Source of the DNA: Cellulosilyticum sp.
Lineage (GTDB): Bacteria; Bacillota; Clostridia; Lachnospirales; Cellulosilyticaceae
Direction of reading: 5' to 3'
Assembly: GCA_017941635.1 (NCBI GenBank)
Contig: JAGAVZ010000255.1
Coordinates: 1 to 64,000, forward strand
DNA length: 64,000 nt
Numbering within the stretch: position 1 is the stretch's first letter; each line of letters opens with the position of its first letter. Shown piece after piece: positions 19,424-28,017 of the stretch. Under the pieces are notes generated by a model, which saw only the letters and a list, made by a program, of their open reading frames with translations, ran no database searches and was not told where the DNA came from. Position numbers and translations under genes: made by a program.

Positions 19424-19520
19424 TCAATATTGGCACTACAACTTAATGTATCTTTATTAACACAATTCTTCATTTAAAATAACCTTTACTTTCTTTTTAT
19501 CTAATTTATGAAGTTTTACT

Positions 19521-19567
19521 AATATACAAAAAGAATCTTTCAGTTTGAAGGATTCTTTTTGTATATT
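19521..19567. terminator. terminator of the urease operon
   Basis: Perfect 17-bp arms at 19521-19537 and 19551-19567 hold A5 and T5 runs, so the hairpin can stop transcription from either side. Confidence 0.85.
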
Positions 19568-19629
19568 ACCTTATTTATTCATTTACGTACGATTAAAATA
19601 ATCAATACCCGCTGATGGCTTATTTAATA

Positions 19630-19669
19630 AAAAAACTTTACAAGACTGAATCATTTAGTCATTGTAAAG
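19630..19669 (-). terminator. terminator of the DUF3298 lipoprotein gene
   Basis: On the minus strand CTTTACAATGACT pairs with AGTCTTGTAAAG and is followed by TTTTTTT. Confidence 0.8.
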
Positions 19670-19708
19670 CTTTCCTTTTATTTTTTATAATAGATACCAC
19701 TTATTCCT

Positions 19709-20548
19709 TTATAATTTATACTCTGGCTTTAGTTCTTTAAATTCACTATATGGAATGGCGAATTCTAGCCTTCCTACAGCATGTGGCGTAATAATATACT
19801 CATTTGCAATAATGATTACACCTCTATCACTAAAGTACCATGTATCATCTTGTAATATATCTTTAATACTGTCCTCATAACCTTCTAACAAATATTCTGG
19901 ATGTTCCATTGTCTTTGTTTGTTGTAAAATATAGTCTTCTAAAAAGGTACGTGCAACTGCTGCATCATTTACAATATCTTTAAAAGTAAGCAATTTGCCT
20001 GTTTTAGCATCAAAATTTTGGGTTGCGTAATAACTATTTGGATGTGCACCACCAGTATTTACATCTATTCTTACAAACATACTCGCCACTATTTCATCCA
20101 TTCTTTTGGGCTCATATTCATTGGCAAGATAATAATTTCCCCAATAACTTTTTTGTTCCTCGGTTCTACTATTGTAATCTTCTATCGCAGCTTTATAGTA
20201 TTCATCTGCTTGTATATTAAATTGCTTTAAGTATTCTTTATAATAGTTATTAATGCTTGTCATGACTTCATTTGAATAGCCTACTCTTATTTGTGGCAAA
20301 TTAAATTTTGTTTCTAACATCAAAATGCCTGCATCATTATGATAACACTTTCCTAAGTGTTCAAAGTCTATACTAATCACTTCTTGTGCTTGCTCACTAT
20401 CTTCCTCATCAGCTGCTAACAGCTGCGATTGTGTAACTATTTCAGATAATGTTTCTTTACTCGGTGCCGCTTTAGAAGTCATACATGCACTACTTATCAC
20501 GACAATGCCTATTCCTAATAAACCTATGGCAAATTTTTTGATTAACAT
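19709..20548 (-). CDS. DUF3298/DUF4163-type extracytoplasmic protein, probable lipoprotein
   Basis: The product of about 279 residues has an N-terminal hydrophobic segment (residues 7-20) ending ISSACMTS, where the Cys may be a lipid-attachment site although the lipobox is imperfect. The rest matches the DUF4163 plus DUF3298 architecture found in PdaC and in the outer part of RsiV: GGAHPNSYYATQNFDAKTGKLL is the clearest block. It should face the cell exterior. The function is unknown; a peptidoglycan- or lysozyme-related role is possible. I prefer ATG 20548 (GGAG 9 bases upstream) over ATG 20563. There is no catalytic domain attached. Confidence 0.78.
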   Translation of the reverse strand: MLIKKFAIGLLGIGIVVISSACMTSKAAPSKETLSEIVTQSQLLAADEEDSEQAQEVISIDFEHLGKCYHNDAGILMLETKFNLPQIRVGYSNEVMTSINNYYKEYLKQFNIQADEYYKAAIEDYNSRTEEQKSYWGNYYLANEYEPKRMDEIVASMFVRIDVNTGGAHPNSYYATQNFDAKTGKLLTFKDIVNDAAVARTFLEDYILQQTKTMEHPEYLLEGYEDSIKDILQDDTWYFSDRGVIIIANEYIITPHAVGRLEFAIPYSEFKELKPEYKL

Positions 20549-20949
20549 GTACATAATCTCCATTTGATTTTTATACTATTCTCTAGCTTTAGCATAATAC
20601 GCTAATCTTTATTTATTCCTATCTTTCCCTAATATGTATATTGGATATACCTCTATATTGAATATAACCTATACTTTATATCTGATTGTAAAAAAGTGTA
20701 GGCACCAATTAGTATCATCGGATTTCTCTTAACAAGCTCAATCTTTAAATCTAACTTATTGAGATGGTATCCAAATTCTAATCAGTACCTACACGTTTCA
20801 ATGTCCTGTCACAGACGACCTTTAATTTATCATTTTTCTTTCAAGCAAGCAGCATATCCAATACACCAGTTCATACAAGGCATACGGGACTCATTTCTCT
20901 ATTCTACAAGCCTTGAATTTCTTATCACTAAAAATGTAATGCCTCTCTA
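20549..20949. other. intergenic region with a long-loop hairpin
   Basis: This 400-base region holds the hairpin at 20695-20795 and the upstream region of the lipoprotein gene. The open frame at 20759-20959 has no ribosome site and I do not consider it a gene. Confidence 0.5.
20695..20795 (-). terminator. nested hairpin with T tail downstream of the DUF3783 gene
   Basis: On the minus strand GTGTAGG (20795 side) pairs with CCTACAC followed by TTTTTT. The pairing extends inward (TGATTAG with CTAATT), and the loop has its own stem (CTCAAT/ATTGAG). The loop holds a sequence shared with hairpins at 27808 and 54398. Confidence 0.6.
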
Positions 20950-21372
20950 TTACTCGTGAGCAGAGAATTCTCCTCGATTGATACTACTTCTTTCATTAGC
21001 AAGGTTAATGAGTAAATTCTCTAATGTCCAATCAATTGTTTGATCTGTCACCATTGCAATAATTGGCCTTTTGATACGGCATTTTTTGAGTCCGTCAATA
21101 AATAAACTAACTCTAGGCGATGGAATACCATTAAAGATAATTGTCTTTTCTTTAATACACTCTACCTCTGTTTCCACAGCTTGATTATCTAAAATTTCTC
21201 TGATTTTATTACCACCAAAGCTTGGCTTTAATGTGATGATATCTCTTACGCCAGTCATTCTGGCTACATTCATAATTTGTCTTGCTTCTTGAGGTGTGAA
21301 ATAGTACATCATCATACAATTTCTCTCATGAATACCACTAGACTGAATATCTTTCATATTTTCAAATGACAT
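20950..21372 (-). CDS. DUF3783-domain protein
   Basis: This 140-residue soluble protein matches the DUF3783 family of Clostridia: a short alpha/beta domain with the segment FIDGLKKCRIKRPIIAMVTDQTIDWTLENLL, in which the Asp and Trp are typical. The function of the family is unknown. AGAGGT lies upstream of ATG. It is on the same strand as the GGDEF-like gene, 73 bases downstream of it, and may be co-transcribed with it. Confidence 0.75.
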   Translation of the reverse strand: MSFENMKDIQSSGIHERNCMMMYYFTPQEARQIMNVARMTGVRDIITLKPSFGGNKIREILDNQAVETEVECIKEKTIIFNGIPSPRVSLFIDGLKKCRIKRPIIAMVTDQTIDWTLENLLINLANERSSINRGEFSAHE

Positions 21373-21445
21373 AATGTTTACCTCTCTTTAATACATAACT
21401 CCCCCAATATTTTTAGTATAACATGAATCTATTTTCCAAGATATC

Positions 21446-23656
21446 CTATTTCTTATCACCTAAGCTATAACTCATGATGCAATTTCTTCCCAATAACTTG
21501 GCACGATACAAAGCATGGTTTGCAAATTGGATGGCATCATCAAAGCTTAGGGTATACTCATTACAAATATAGATTCCCCCACTTAAGGTTACTTTAATTT
21601 GTTGCTCTTTTTTGGTCTCAAAGGTTAAACGCTCTACATTCTCCTTAATCTTTTCTGCAAGCTGAGTAGCCTCTTGATTATTTAAATGATCTAAAATAGC
21701 AATAAACGCCTTGCCATCATAACGTCCTACATCATCCTTTTGAGATAAACTTTCTTTAATGGTTTTGCCAATCTTGCTTAAAATCTCATTTCCCAATTCA
21801 TATCCATGTTTTGTATTAAGCCGTTTAAATAAATCTGTCTCCAAAATAATGATTGCTGTATTCCTACCCTTTTTATGATTTTCCTTAAAGAGTTTCTCTC
21901 CCTTCTTCAATATAACGTGCCTTGAAAGTACACCTGTAAGCACGTCATGGTCTGAAAGATAGTCAATCTTTTGATAGAGATGGATGTTCTTTAGCATTAA
22001 TCCTAAATAAGATGCCAAAATTCTTGCTACTGCTATATCCTTTTGGCTATAGGCATTAGACTTATAACTTCCTAATGTCATTGCACCTAATATATTATTT
22101 TCTACTTTTAAAATAAAAACAATCATGGACTGTAATTGCACATTGGATTCAGAGTTAATAATGCGCTTAATGGTATACTCTTCAAAATTCCCATCATTGA
22201 CAATAATATCTGCATGAAACTGTGTACTATAATCAACTAATCGTGATGTATACCTAACGATATCATTATCCAAGCTTAACCATTTTCCTGATAACTCATA
22301 CATACTATAGTCTACTTTTTCTTGATTAAGCATAGCAATTCCCATAACATCTAAATCTATTAAAGGTGCAATTTCTTTATGAATAGTAGCTGGCAATTGA
22401 CTAATACTTTGCTCAGATGAAAGAACCTTTCCAAGACGTGCAATCTGTTCCAAATGCTCATAGCTGCGCTTGTAGTCATTTGTTAGCTGCTCACTATAAA
22501 TATGAGAGACATCTTCTATTGGTGTATTGCTTACTGATGATACATTCCTTTCAATTTGTATTTCTTCTATTTTTAATCGATACTTATTGAGTTGATGCAG
22601 TGTCTTATAAGCAAACTCCCATTGTTTCTTCACTTCATAAATATGTGCCAAACGCTTATAACCTTGCACAAAAAAATACGGTGAATCTATCTTTCCTGCC
22701 AGTTTAATTGCTCTTGTTACTTTCTCATAAGCTTCATCTGACCTTTTTTGTTCCACCAAGTAATCTGCATAGCTTATAAGATTTTGAACCTGTATTTCCT
22801 TATATTTTTCCCCTACCTCTATCGCTAAGTTAAAATCCTTTTCTGCTTGCATATGTAGACTACGTTTATGATTTAAAATAGCTCTTAGCCTTAAGCTATG
22901 GGTTTGGATATATTTCTGCCCCATTTCTTCCCCTAATTGCTGCTGCATTTCTTGCACATGAACCATTGCTTCTTCTATGTCTTCCTCTACCAAATCTAAC
23001 TCTAATCTAAGTAACAAACTTTCTTGTATTCCTTGTGGTGTAAGAGATTGCTCCATTTCTTTTATGCAAAGTAATTGTTCTTTTGCAGTTTTATATTCTT
23101 CTATCATGATATAAAATTTAATACTGCTTAAGATTAATCTAATATGTAACTTTTGATAGTGTATGCTTTCTAATGGTTTCAATAAATCTTCATCTTCTAT
23201 TGGATTTAACCCTTGTACAAGTGGATGAGCTTTTAGGTGCTCCATAGATGTTTCTTGTAAGTGATTTAAGAGCTTAATCGCCTTTAATCGATACTGATTT
23301 GCTGTCTTAAATAAACCTTTATACATATAAGCAAGCATTATTTTTTCATTTACGATTATAGTCCCTTCTATATAATCCACTTTATTTAAAAAGTCTAGTG
23401 CATCTTCACCCGTTTTGATAACATAATCTAATTCTCCATAAATTAAAGCTTGATCTAACTGTACTCTAATTAATTTAGTGCATACTTCTAAGCTTACATT
23501 ATTCTTATAATAAGCTATTGCATCGTCTATAATCCTTGTAAAAGCTTCTTGATTTTCCCCTAATTTTTGTTGCATGATATTGCAAAATAAGTCTACATAT
23601 TGGGGGGCATTTTTGAGCTTTTCAAGTTCTTTTAATATTTCTATTTCTTGTTCCAT
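21446..23656 (-). CDS. TPR-GAF protein with degenerate GGDEF domain
   Basis: The 736-residue cytoplasmic protein has a helical TPR-like region (about 1-375), a GAF-like sensor (about 400-560) and a GGDEF-fold domain (about 575-730). The signature GG(D/E)EF is replaced by DGKAF (GRYDGKAFIAI), and other diguanylate cyclase residues are also changed: LETDLFK instead of lDxDxFK, LNTKHGYELGN instead of iNDxxGHxxGD. It is therefore unlikely to make cyclic di-GMP and may act as a nucleotide or protein-binding module. A GAGGTGG site precedes ATG. It is not a frameshifted gene; the whole frame is intact. Confidence 0.85.
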   Translation of the reverse strand: MEQEIEILKELEKLKNAPQYVDLFCNIMQQKLGENQEAFTRIIDDAIAYYKNNVSLEVCTKLIRVQLDQALIYGELDYVIKTGEDALDFLNKVDYIEGTIIVNEKIMLAYMYKGLFKTANQYRLKAIKLLNHLQETSMEHLKAHPLVQGLNPIEDEDLLKPLESIHYQKLHIRLILSSIKFYIMIEEYKTAKEQLLCIKEMEQSLTPQGIQESLLLRLELDLVEEDIEEAMVHVQEMQQQLGEEMGQKYIQTHSLRLRAILNHKRSLHMQAEKDFNLAIEVGEKYKEIQVQNLISYADYLVEQKRSDEAYEKVTRAIKLAGKIDSPYFFVQGYKRLAHIYEVKKQWEFAYKTLHQLNKYRLKIEEIQIERNVSSVSNTPIEDVSHIYSEQLTNDYKRSYEHLEQIARLGKVLSSEQSISQLPATIHKEIAPLIDLDVMGIAMLNQEKVDYSMYELSGKWLSLDNDIVRYTSRLVDYSTQFHADIIVNDGNFEEYTIKRIINSESNVQLQSMIVFILKVENNILGAMTLGSYKSNAYSQKDIAVARILASYLGLMLKNIHLYQKIDYLSDHDVLTGVLSRHVILKKGEKLFKENHKKGRNTAIIILETDLFKRLNTKHGYELGNEILSKIGKTIKESLSQKDDVGRYDGKAFIAILDHLNNQEATQLAEKIKENVERLTFETKKEQQIKVTLSGGIYICNEYTLSFDDAIQFANHALYRAKLLGRNCIMSYSLGDKK

Positions 23657-24458
23657 ACGCCACCTCTAGACTTTTTTATTTGCTTTATTATAAATTTTAC
23701 TCCATCTGACTTTAAAAAGATATATATTTCCTCTTAGAAATCGTTTTATTTTTAATCGCAGTATTTACTTTTTGATTATGCTCTTCTTTTGTACTAGATT
23801 CTGTAGATGGTATTAATGTGCTAGAATCACTTGTTGTAATTACTAAAGTAGTTCCTATTTATTTTATTTTTGCTCATAATAAAATCTTGCAACATCATAA
23901 TAAGGACACTGCTTTTAACAGTGTCCTTATCTTTGCCAAAAATAAAATTTGGTTCCACTATTATGTGCTTATCTTAAACCTTTCGTTTTTTCTCTTTGTC
24001 GCCAAAATTATAGTAGTGTGCTGACTTTGGGTAGCCCCAACAAGCATTTTGGCCGTCACAATCACTTTAAAACTACTCAATCGATTCATGAAATATCCGT
24101 ATTTCTATGACTAACCAGCTCTTGTTAGTTAAGGTAAGACTTATTTATAGTTGAAGCCTGCTTTTAAATTGGCAATCCTAACACCTTTAAGTGTTAGACA
24201 TATTAGGTTTTGACAACTCTTACATAACTATTTTGCTACTGCATTTCATTCTCCAAGGGTATCATCTCCTAACATATATACAAAAGAAATTATCTGCTCT
24301 CTAAATAACTCCTTTTGTATAATCATAGTATGGCTCAAATCCATCGTTTAATTCTAACAATTTTTGGATATTCTATTAATAAGTTCTCGCTTATTATCCC
24401 TTGTATACTCTATATGAATCCTTTAAAATAAGCTTATCATGATTTGAAAGGAGTTTTT
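23657..24458. other. 800-base region without a convincing gene
   Basis: The segment contains a 12-bp perfect hairpin without T tail (23900-23930), two small hairpins with CTAAC/GTTAG arms (near 24112-24129 and 24176-24198) and short minus-strand open stretches, for example a 42-codon frame starting ATG around 24090 and an end-like stretch around 23850-23710. None has a ribosome site or a family I recognise. It may hold a decayed gene or a structured RNA. The promoter of the AI-2E-family gene should lie near its right end. Confidence 0.45.
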
Positions 24459-25574
24459 ATGAAAAAAATCAAACAACCATTTTGGCTCATTACATACGGC
24501 CTTATTTTATTTTTCTTTTTACTTAGACTCGATACATTTTCTGGTCTAGCAAAAGAATTTATTAATTTAGTAAATCCATTTATTTGGGGATTTGGTTTAG
24601 CCTATATTTTAAATATCCCTTATAACTTTTTCTTAACTAAAGTTTTTAAATCCAATAAAAAGCATAAGCATTATGGGCTATATAAGTCCTTTTCTTTAAT
24701 TTTGTCTTATGTATTTTTCTTCTGTATTATTGGTTTTATTATCATTATGCTGATTCCACAACTTCTAGAAAGTATTAAGCTCTTTATCGCAAACTCTGGA
24801 GATTATTACGCAAGCTTACAAGTTTTCTTGGAAAGTATTATTTCTAAAATAGAGATTAATGAGGATATCTGGCAATATATACAAACTGCCCTTACTCATC
24901 TTATTGAGGCATTTAAAAATTTACTTCCATCTGTTGTAAACTTAGTTTCATCTACTACATCTAGCGTAGTCAATCTAATTTGTACATTATTTGTTTCTGT
25001 CTATATTCTAGCAAGTAAAGATAAACTCTTAGACCTTGTTAAACGCTCCACAAAAGCTTTTGCTAGCCCTAGGGTTCAAAAATATCTTGCACATGTAGTA
25101 GAAATTACAAATCGCACCTTTAGAGGTTTTATTGTAGGACAGCTTTCAGACGCTGCCATCGTTGGTGTGATTACGTTTATTGGTTCATCTATTTTAGGAT
25201 TCCCTTATCCTGTGTTAATCGGATTCTTAGCTGGTATCACTAATATGATCCCTGTTATTGGACCATTTATTGGTGCTATCCCATGTGTACTTATTATCTT
25301 AATGGTTAATCCATCAAAAGTCATTTTGTACATTATCTTCGTTCTTGTTCTGCAACAAATTGATGGTAACTTTATTTGTCCATTAATCGTTGGAGACTCT
25401 ACAGGATTAGATGGCTTATGGATTCTATTTGCCGTTCTTGTTGGTGGTGGTTTCTTTGGTATAGTAGGTTGTTTACTTGCTGTACCAGTATTTGCAGTTC
25501 TATTTAATTTATATGAAGAAATTGTAGATGCCAAGATTGCTCATAAAGCTAAATTGCCAGAAGATAAGATTTAA
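24459..25574 (+). CDS. AI-2E transporter-family (YtvI/PerM-like) membrane protein
   Basis: The 371-residue protein has about seven to eight membrane segments, with a longer soluble portion around residues 115-150 (the loop after the third segment). The C-terminal block GFPYPVLIGFLAGITNMIPVIGPFIGAIP and the following GGGFFGIVGCLLAVPVFA are typical of the AI-2E transporter (UPF0118) family. Members include permeases and sodium/proton antiporters, so the substrate is unknown. AAAGGAG precedes ATG 24459; a frame extension five codons upstream lacks a ribosome site. Confidence 0.9.
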   Translation: MKKIKQPFWLITYGLILFFFLLRLDTFSGLAKEFINLVNPFIWGFGLAYILNIPYNFFLTKVFKSNKKHKHYGLYKSFSLILSYVFFFCIIGFIIIMLIPQLLESIKLFIANSGDYYASLQVFLESIISKIEINEDIWQYIQTALTHLIEAFKNLLPSVVNLVSSTTSSVVNLICTLFVSVYILASKDKLLDLVKRSTKAFASPRVQKYLAHVVEITNRTFRGFIVGQLSDAAIVGVITFIGSSILGFPYPVLIGFLAGITNMIPVIGPFIGAIPCVLIILMVNPSKVILYIIFVLVLQQIDGNFICPLIVGDSTGLDGLWILFAVLVGGGFFGIVGCLLAVPVFAVLFNLYEEIVDAKIAHKAKLPEDKI

Positions 25575-25610
25575 GTTTTTCATACGATCTATATTATATT
25601 AAAAATATAA

Positions 25611-25712
25611 AAAAAGACCATGACTATTGTATTTTTAATGTACACAATCTCTTAGATTTTTAGTTCTAACTGATTGAAGTCCATTTATTTTACTTATAGT
25701 CATGGTCCTTTT
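25611..25712. terminator. nested long-loop hairpin between convergent genes
   Basis: AAAAGACCATGACTAT at 25612-25627 pairs with ATAGTCATGGTCCTTTT at 25696-25712 (one bulge). The 68-base loop can form an inner stem (CAATC/GATTG with TTAGA/TCTAA). The element has A and T runs at both ends and lies after the AI-2E-family gene. Confidence 0.7.
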
Positions 25713-25816
25713 GTTATGTACAAATTTCTATTCGTACATAGTGTAAGTCATAAACCCACTCTTAATCAATTCTATATAGCTTTAGTATTTATAATATCCT
25801 ACTATCGAATTATATA

Positions 25817-26020
25817 TTATAATATAGATAGTGTATTATTGCTGTTTGATTCCACTGAAATTAATCTGCCACACTCTTCACATGTGCCTGCTTTTTCATT
25901 ACATGCTTTGCATCTATTATTATTGTATAGAGGTGCATACTCCTCCCTATAGCAAGTTCTACATGTAATTAGAACTTGTCTTCTTGTCGATGCCTTTGCT
26001 TTACAACGTTCACAAAACAT
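25817..26020 (-). CDS. small protein with four CxxC zinc-ribbon pairs
   Basis: The 67-residue frame encodes four Cys-x2-Cys pairs: CERC, CRTC, CKAC and CEEC. This spacing is that of two treble-clef or zinc-ribbon units and is hard to explain by chance. The last 15 residues are polar and Asn/Ser-rich. The ribosome site is weak (GAAGTG about 8 bases before ATG). No close family comes to mind. It lies on the same strand as, and 100 bases downstream of, the TfoX-like gene. Confidence 0.6.
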   Translation of the reverse strand: MFCERCKAKASTRRQVLITCRTCYREEYAPLYNNNRCKACNEKAGTCEECGRLISVESNSNNTLSIL

Positions 26021-26120
26021 ATACTACACTTCACTTTCTGTATCGATTTAAGTTTATGCTTTATTATATATCTTGTGACTGTAAAATACTAGCATTTAGA
26101 AAGATAAACTCACAAATTTG

Positions 26121-26459
26121 TTATCCTTCTTCAATAACCTTTACTTTCTTCTTTCTTGGCTTTGGCACAGGAATTACCTCTTCTAAAATCCCTATTACTT
26201 CCCTACATAATTCATTTTCATCAATATCTAAAACGTAGTGTTCCTTAGCGCCTTTGTAAGGAATACCTATATCCGCATCTTGCATTTTTTCTGCAATACA
26301 ATCTAATTTCTTCACGTAAACAGTGCTATCACATACTAATAAAATGGGTTTGTCATTCACATAAACCATATATTCCCCAAACATTTTCTTGTAACGAATT
26401 TCACCCACACCCTGTATCTGTTCACAAACAAATTCAATATATTCTGCTGTTGTTGCCAT
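26121..26459 (-). CDS. TfoX N-terminal-domain protein
   Basis: The 112-residue protein matches the TfoX/Sxy N-terminal domain: RYKKMFGEYMVYVNDKPILLVCDSTVYVKK. In Gram-positive genomes such single-domain proteins are common and of unknown role; the link to competence is known only for the proteobacterial two-domain form. The C-terminus is Lys/Pro-rich (PKPRKKKVKV). GGAGGG lies 7 bases before ATG 26459 and sits in the 3' end of the preceding gene, so the two are coupled. Confidence 0.8.
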   Translation of the reverse strand: MATTAEYIEFVCEQIQGVGEIRYKKMFGEYMVYVNDKPILLVCDSTVYVKKLDCIAEKMQDADIGIPYKGAKEHYVLDIDENELCREVIGILEEVIPVPKPRKKKVKVIEEG

Positions 26460-26461
26460 AT

Positions 26462-26731
26462 CTATTCCCTCCACTTTTTACATTGTTCTATACGTTTTCC
26501 ATTGTCACCTTGATTTTCATTATATGCCATCTGGTGAAGTACCTGACAAGCAAAGTTTTGACACTGTCCACAGTGTGCTTGTTCTTTATCTTCACAGCAA
26601 GATTTCACTGGGCAACTTTCTCCCCAGAAAGGCTTGTCCATTGCCACGCATCCTTTGCATCCAACTTGCTCTCTGTATCCACATTCACTACATAAAATCC
26701 CACATCTTGATTCAATCTTCCTTATCTCCAT
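26462..26731 (-). CDS. small Cys-rich DUF3795-like protein
   Basis: The 89-residue protein has twelve cysteines, with patterns CGILCSECGY, CKGC, CPVKSCCEDK and CGQCQNFAC that fit the DUF3795 family and suggest metal binding. The function is unknown. GGGGG lies about 9 bases before ATG 26731; the upstream ATG at 26761 has no properly spaced site. Its stop codon lies two bases before the TfoX-like start, so both are one transcript. Confidence 0.78.
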   Translation of the reverse strand: MEIRKIESRCGILCSECGYREQVGCKGCVAMDKPFWGESCPVKSCCEDKEQAHCGQCQNFACQVLHQMAYNENQGDNGKRIEQCKKWRE

Positions 26732-26803
26732 TTTAGTTGCCCCCTTCTTTTTCTCTAGCATACCTTACAAAACACGACAACTCTATGTCATGTTTGTCTC
26801 ACT

Positions 26804-27706
26804 TTAATTGTATTTATTTAAAGCAGCTTGTAATTGTATCTTCAAAATAGGACGTAACTCTTTGGGTTCTAGGAGTTCTGCACGGTCACCAAAGCTCAGT
26901 ACCCAGTTTAATAAATATGATTCATTGGTAAACGGAAAAGAAAAATAAAGTTTACCTTCCTTTGTCTTGGTAAAACTACTTCTGCCATACTCTTCAATTA
27001 ATCGATACTCTTCACTTGGTTCAAATAAAATTACTGCCTTAATATGATCTGTAAAATACGCATTAAAATCCAATGCCTCCTCTGGTATTTCTCTTACTCT
27101 AAATGAACCTTCCACACTAGCTAATGTCTCTATCCGATTTAGCTTATATAATCTAAATTTCTCTTCATTATGAGAATAGCCAAACACATACCAATTGGAC
27201 CATTTAAATACTACTATATACGGATCTAAGGTAATTTGATTTTGTCCTTGTTTATTAAAGTAATTAAAACGAATGGACATTTTGCATTCTATACTTTCTT
27301 TAATCAATTCTATCTTGGGGGCTAGTGTTTCTTTGTAATGAGAGGCTAAATCAATTTGAATCCCATGTGATGCCTGTATATGCCCCTTACTTGCTGAAAA
27401 TTTCTCTATGATATTTTGATACTTTCTATCTTGCGAAACACTATCTAGCGAAGATAAGCCTGTGATAATAGCGTGCATGTCTACTTCTGTTAAAAGTGTT
27501 TTGTCCACCTTATAACTATCCATGATGGAAATTCCCCCATTGATTCCCTGCATGGTTACAAGCGGAATACCTGCCTTACAAATATCTTCTATATCTCGAT
27601 TAATGGTCCTTCTGGATACTTCAAACCTTGTTGCCAATTCTGGAGCTGTCATCTTTTCATGTTGCAGTAGTAATGTAATAATCCCTATTAATCTATCTAT
27701 TTTCAT
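26804..27706 (-). CDS. WYL-domain transcriptional regulator (YafY/DeoR type)
   Basis: The 300-residue protein has an N-terminal helix-turn-helix (residues 1-60; LATRFEVSRRTINRDIEDI) and a C-terminal WYL domain (about 140-215) with YIVVFKWSNWYVFGYSHN. WYL domains bind nucleotides or other ligands and tune DNA binding. AAGGAG lies 7 bases before ATG. It is upstream of the DUF3795-TfoX pair on the same strand, with a 72-base gap, and may control it, but no operator is evident. Confidence 0.88.
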   Translation of the reverse strand: MKIDRLIGIITLLLQHEKMTAPELATRFEVSRRTINRDIEDICKAGIPLVTMQGINGGISIMDSYKVDKTLLTEVDMHAIITGLSSLDSVSQDRKYQNIIEKFSASKGHIQASHGIQIDLASHYKETLAPKIELIKESIECKMSIRFNYFNKQGQNQITLDPYIVVFKWSNWYVFGYSHNEEKFRLYKLNRIETLASVEGSFRVREIPEEALDFNAYFTDHIKAVILFEPSEEYRLIEEYGRSSFTKTKEGKLYFSFPFTNESYLLNWVLSFGDRAELLEPKELRPILKIQLQAALNKYN

Positions 27707-28017
27707 GTTATGCTCCTTATCTTGCTTTATGTAAGTTTCTACGCCTTCTGATATCTTTTTTCTTTATCTAAATAGAAACTATCCATTTTTTTATTTAGAT
27801 AAACAATCCCCCATAAGTTAAACTTTTAAATCTAACTTATGGGGGCGTTTAATCTATGGATTTTGTATCTTGTTCTTTATATTATAACAAAAATAATCTA
27901 AATTTACTTTGTAAATTCTGATAGAAAGACTTCTTTTTGGTAGCATCTCTCCAATATATTACCTATTTCTTTCACACAAATAGTCTCTTCATCTTCTATA
28001 ATCACTTTTTTGGAAAA
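27707..28017. other. intergenic region between WYL regulator and ABC permease
   Basis: This 311-base stretch contains the 13-bp hairpin at 27808-27845 and the promoter region of the WYL regulator. No gene is visible. Confidence 0.5.
27808..27845. terminator. 13-bp hairpin downstream of the ABC transporter operon
   Basis: CCCCCATAAGTTA pairs perfectly with TAACTTATGGGGG. The T tail is poor on both sides, so termination is only likely. The 16 bases at 27825-27840 also occur in the hairpin at 20744-20759. Confidence 0.55.

Noticed and set aside
20759-20959. Plus-strand open frame of 66 codons
   Set aside because: No ribosome site, and it lies across a terminator-like hairpin and the end of the opposite gene.
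23818-24024. Plus-strand open frame of 68 codons
   Set aside because: No ribosome site, Phe/Ile/Val-rich composition typical of chance AT-rich frames, and it contains a perfect hairpin.
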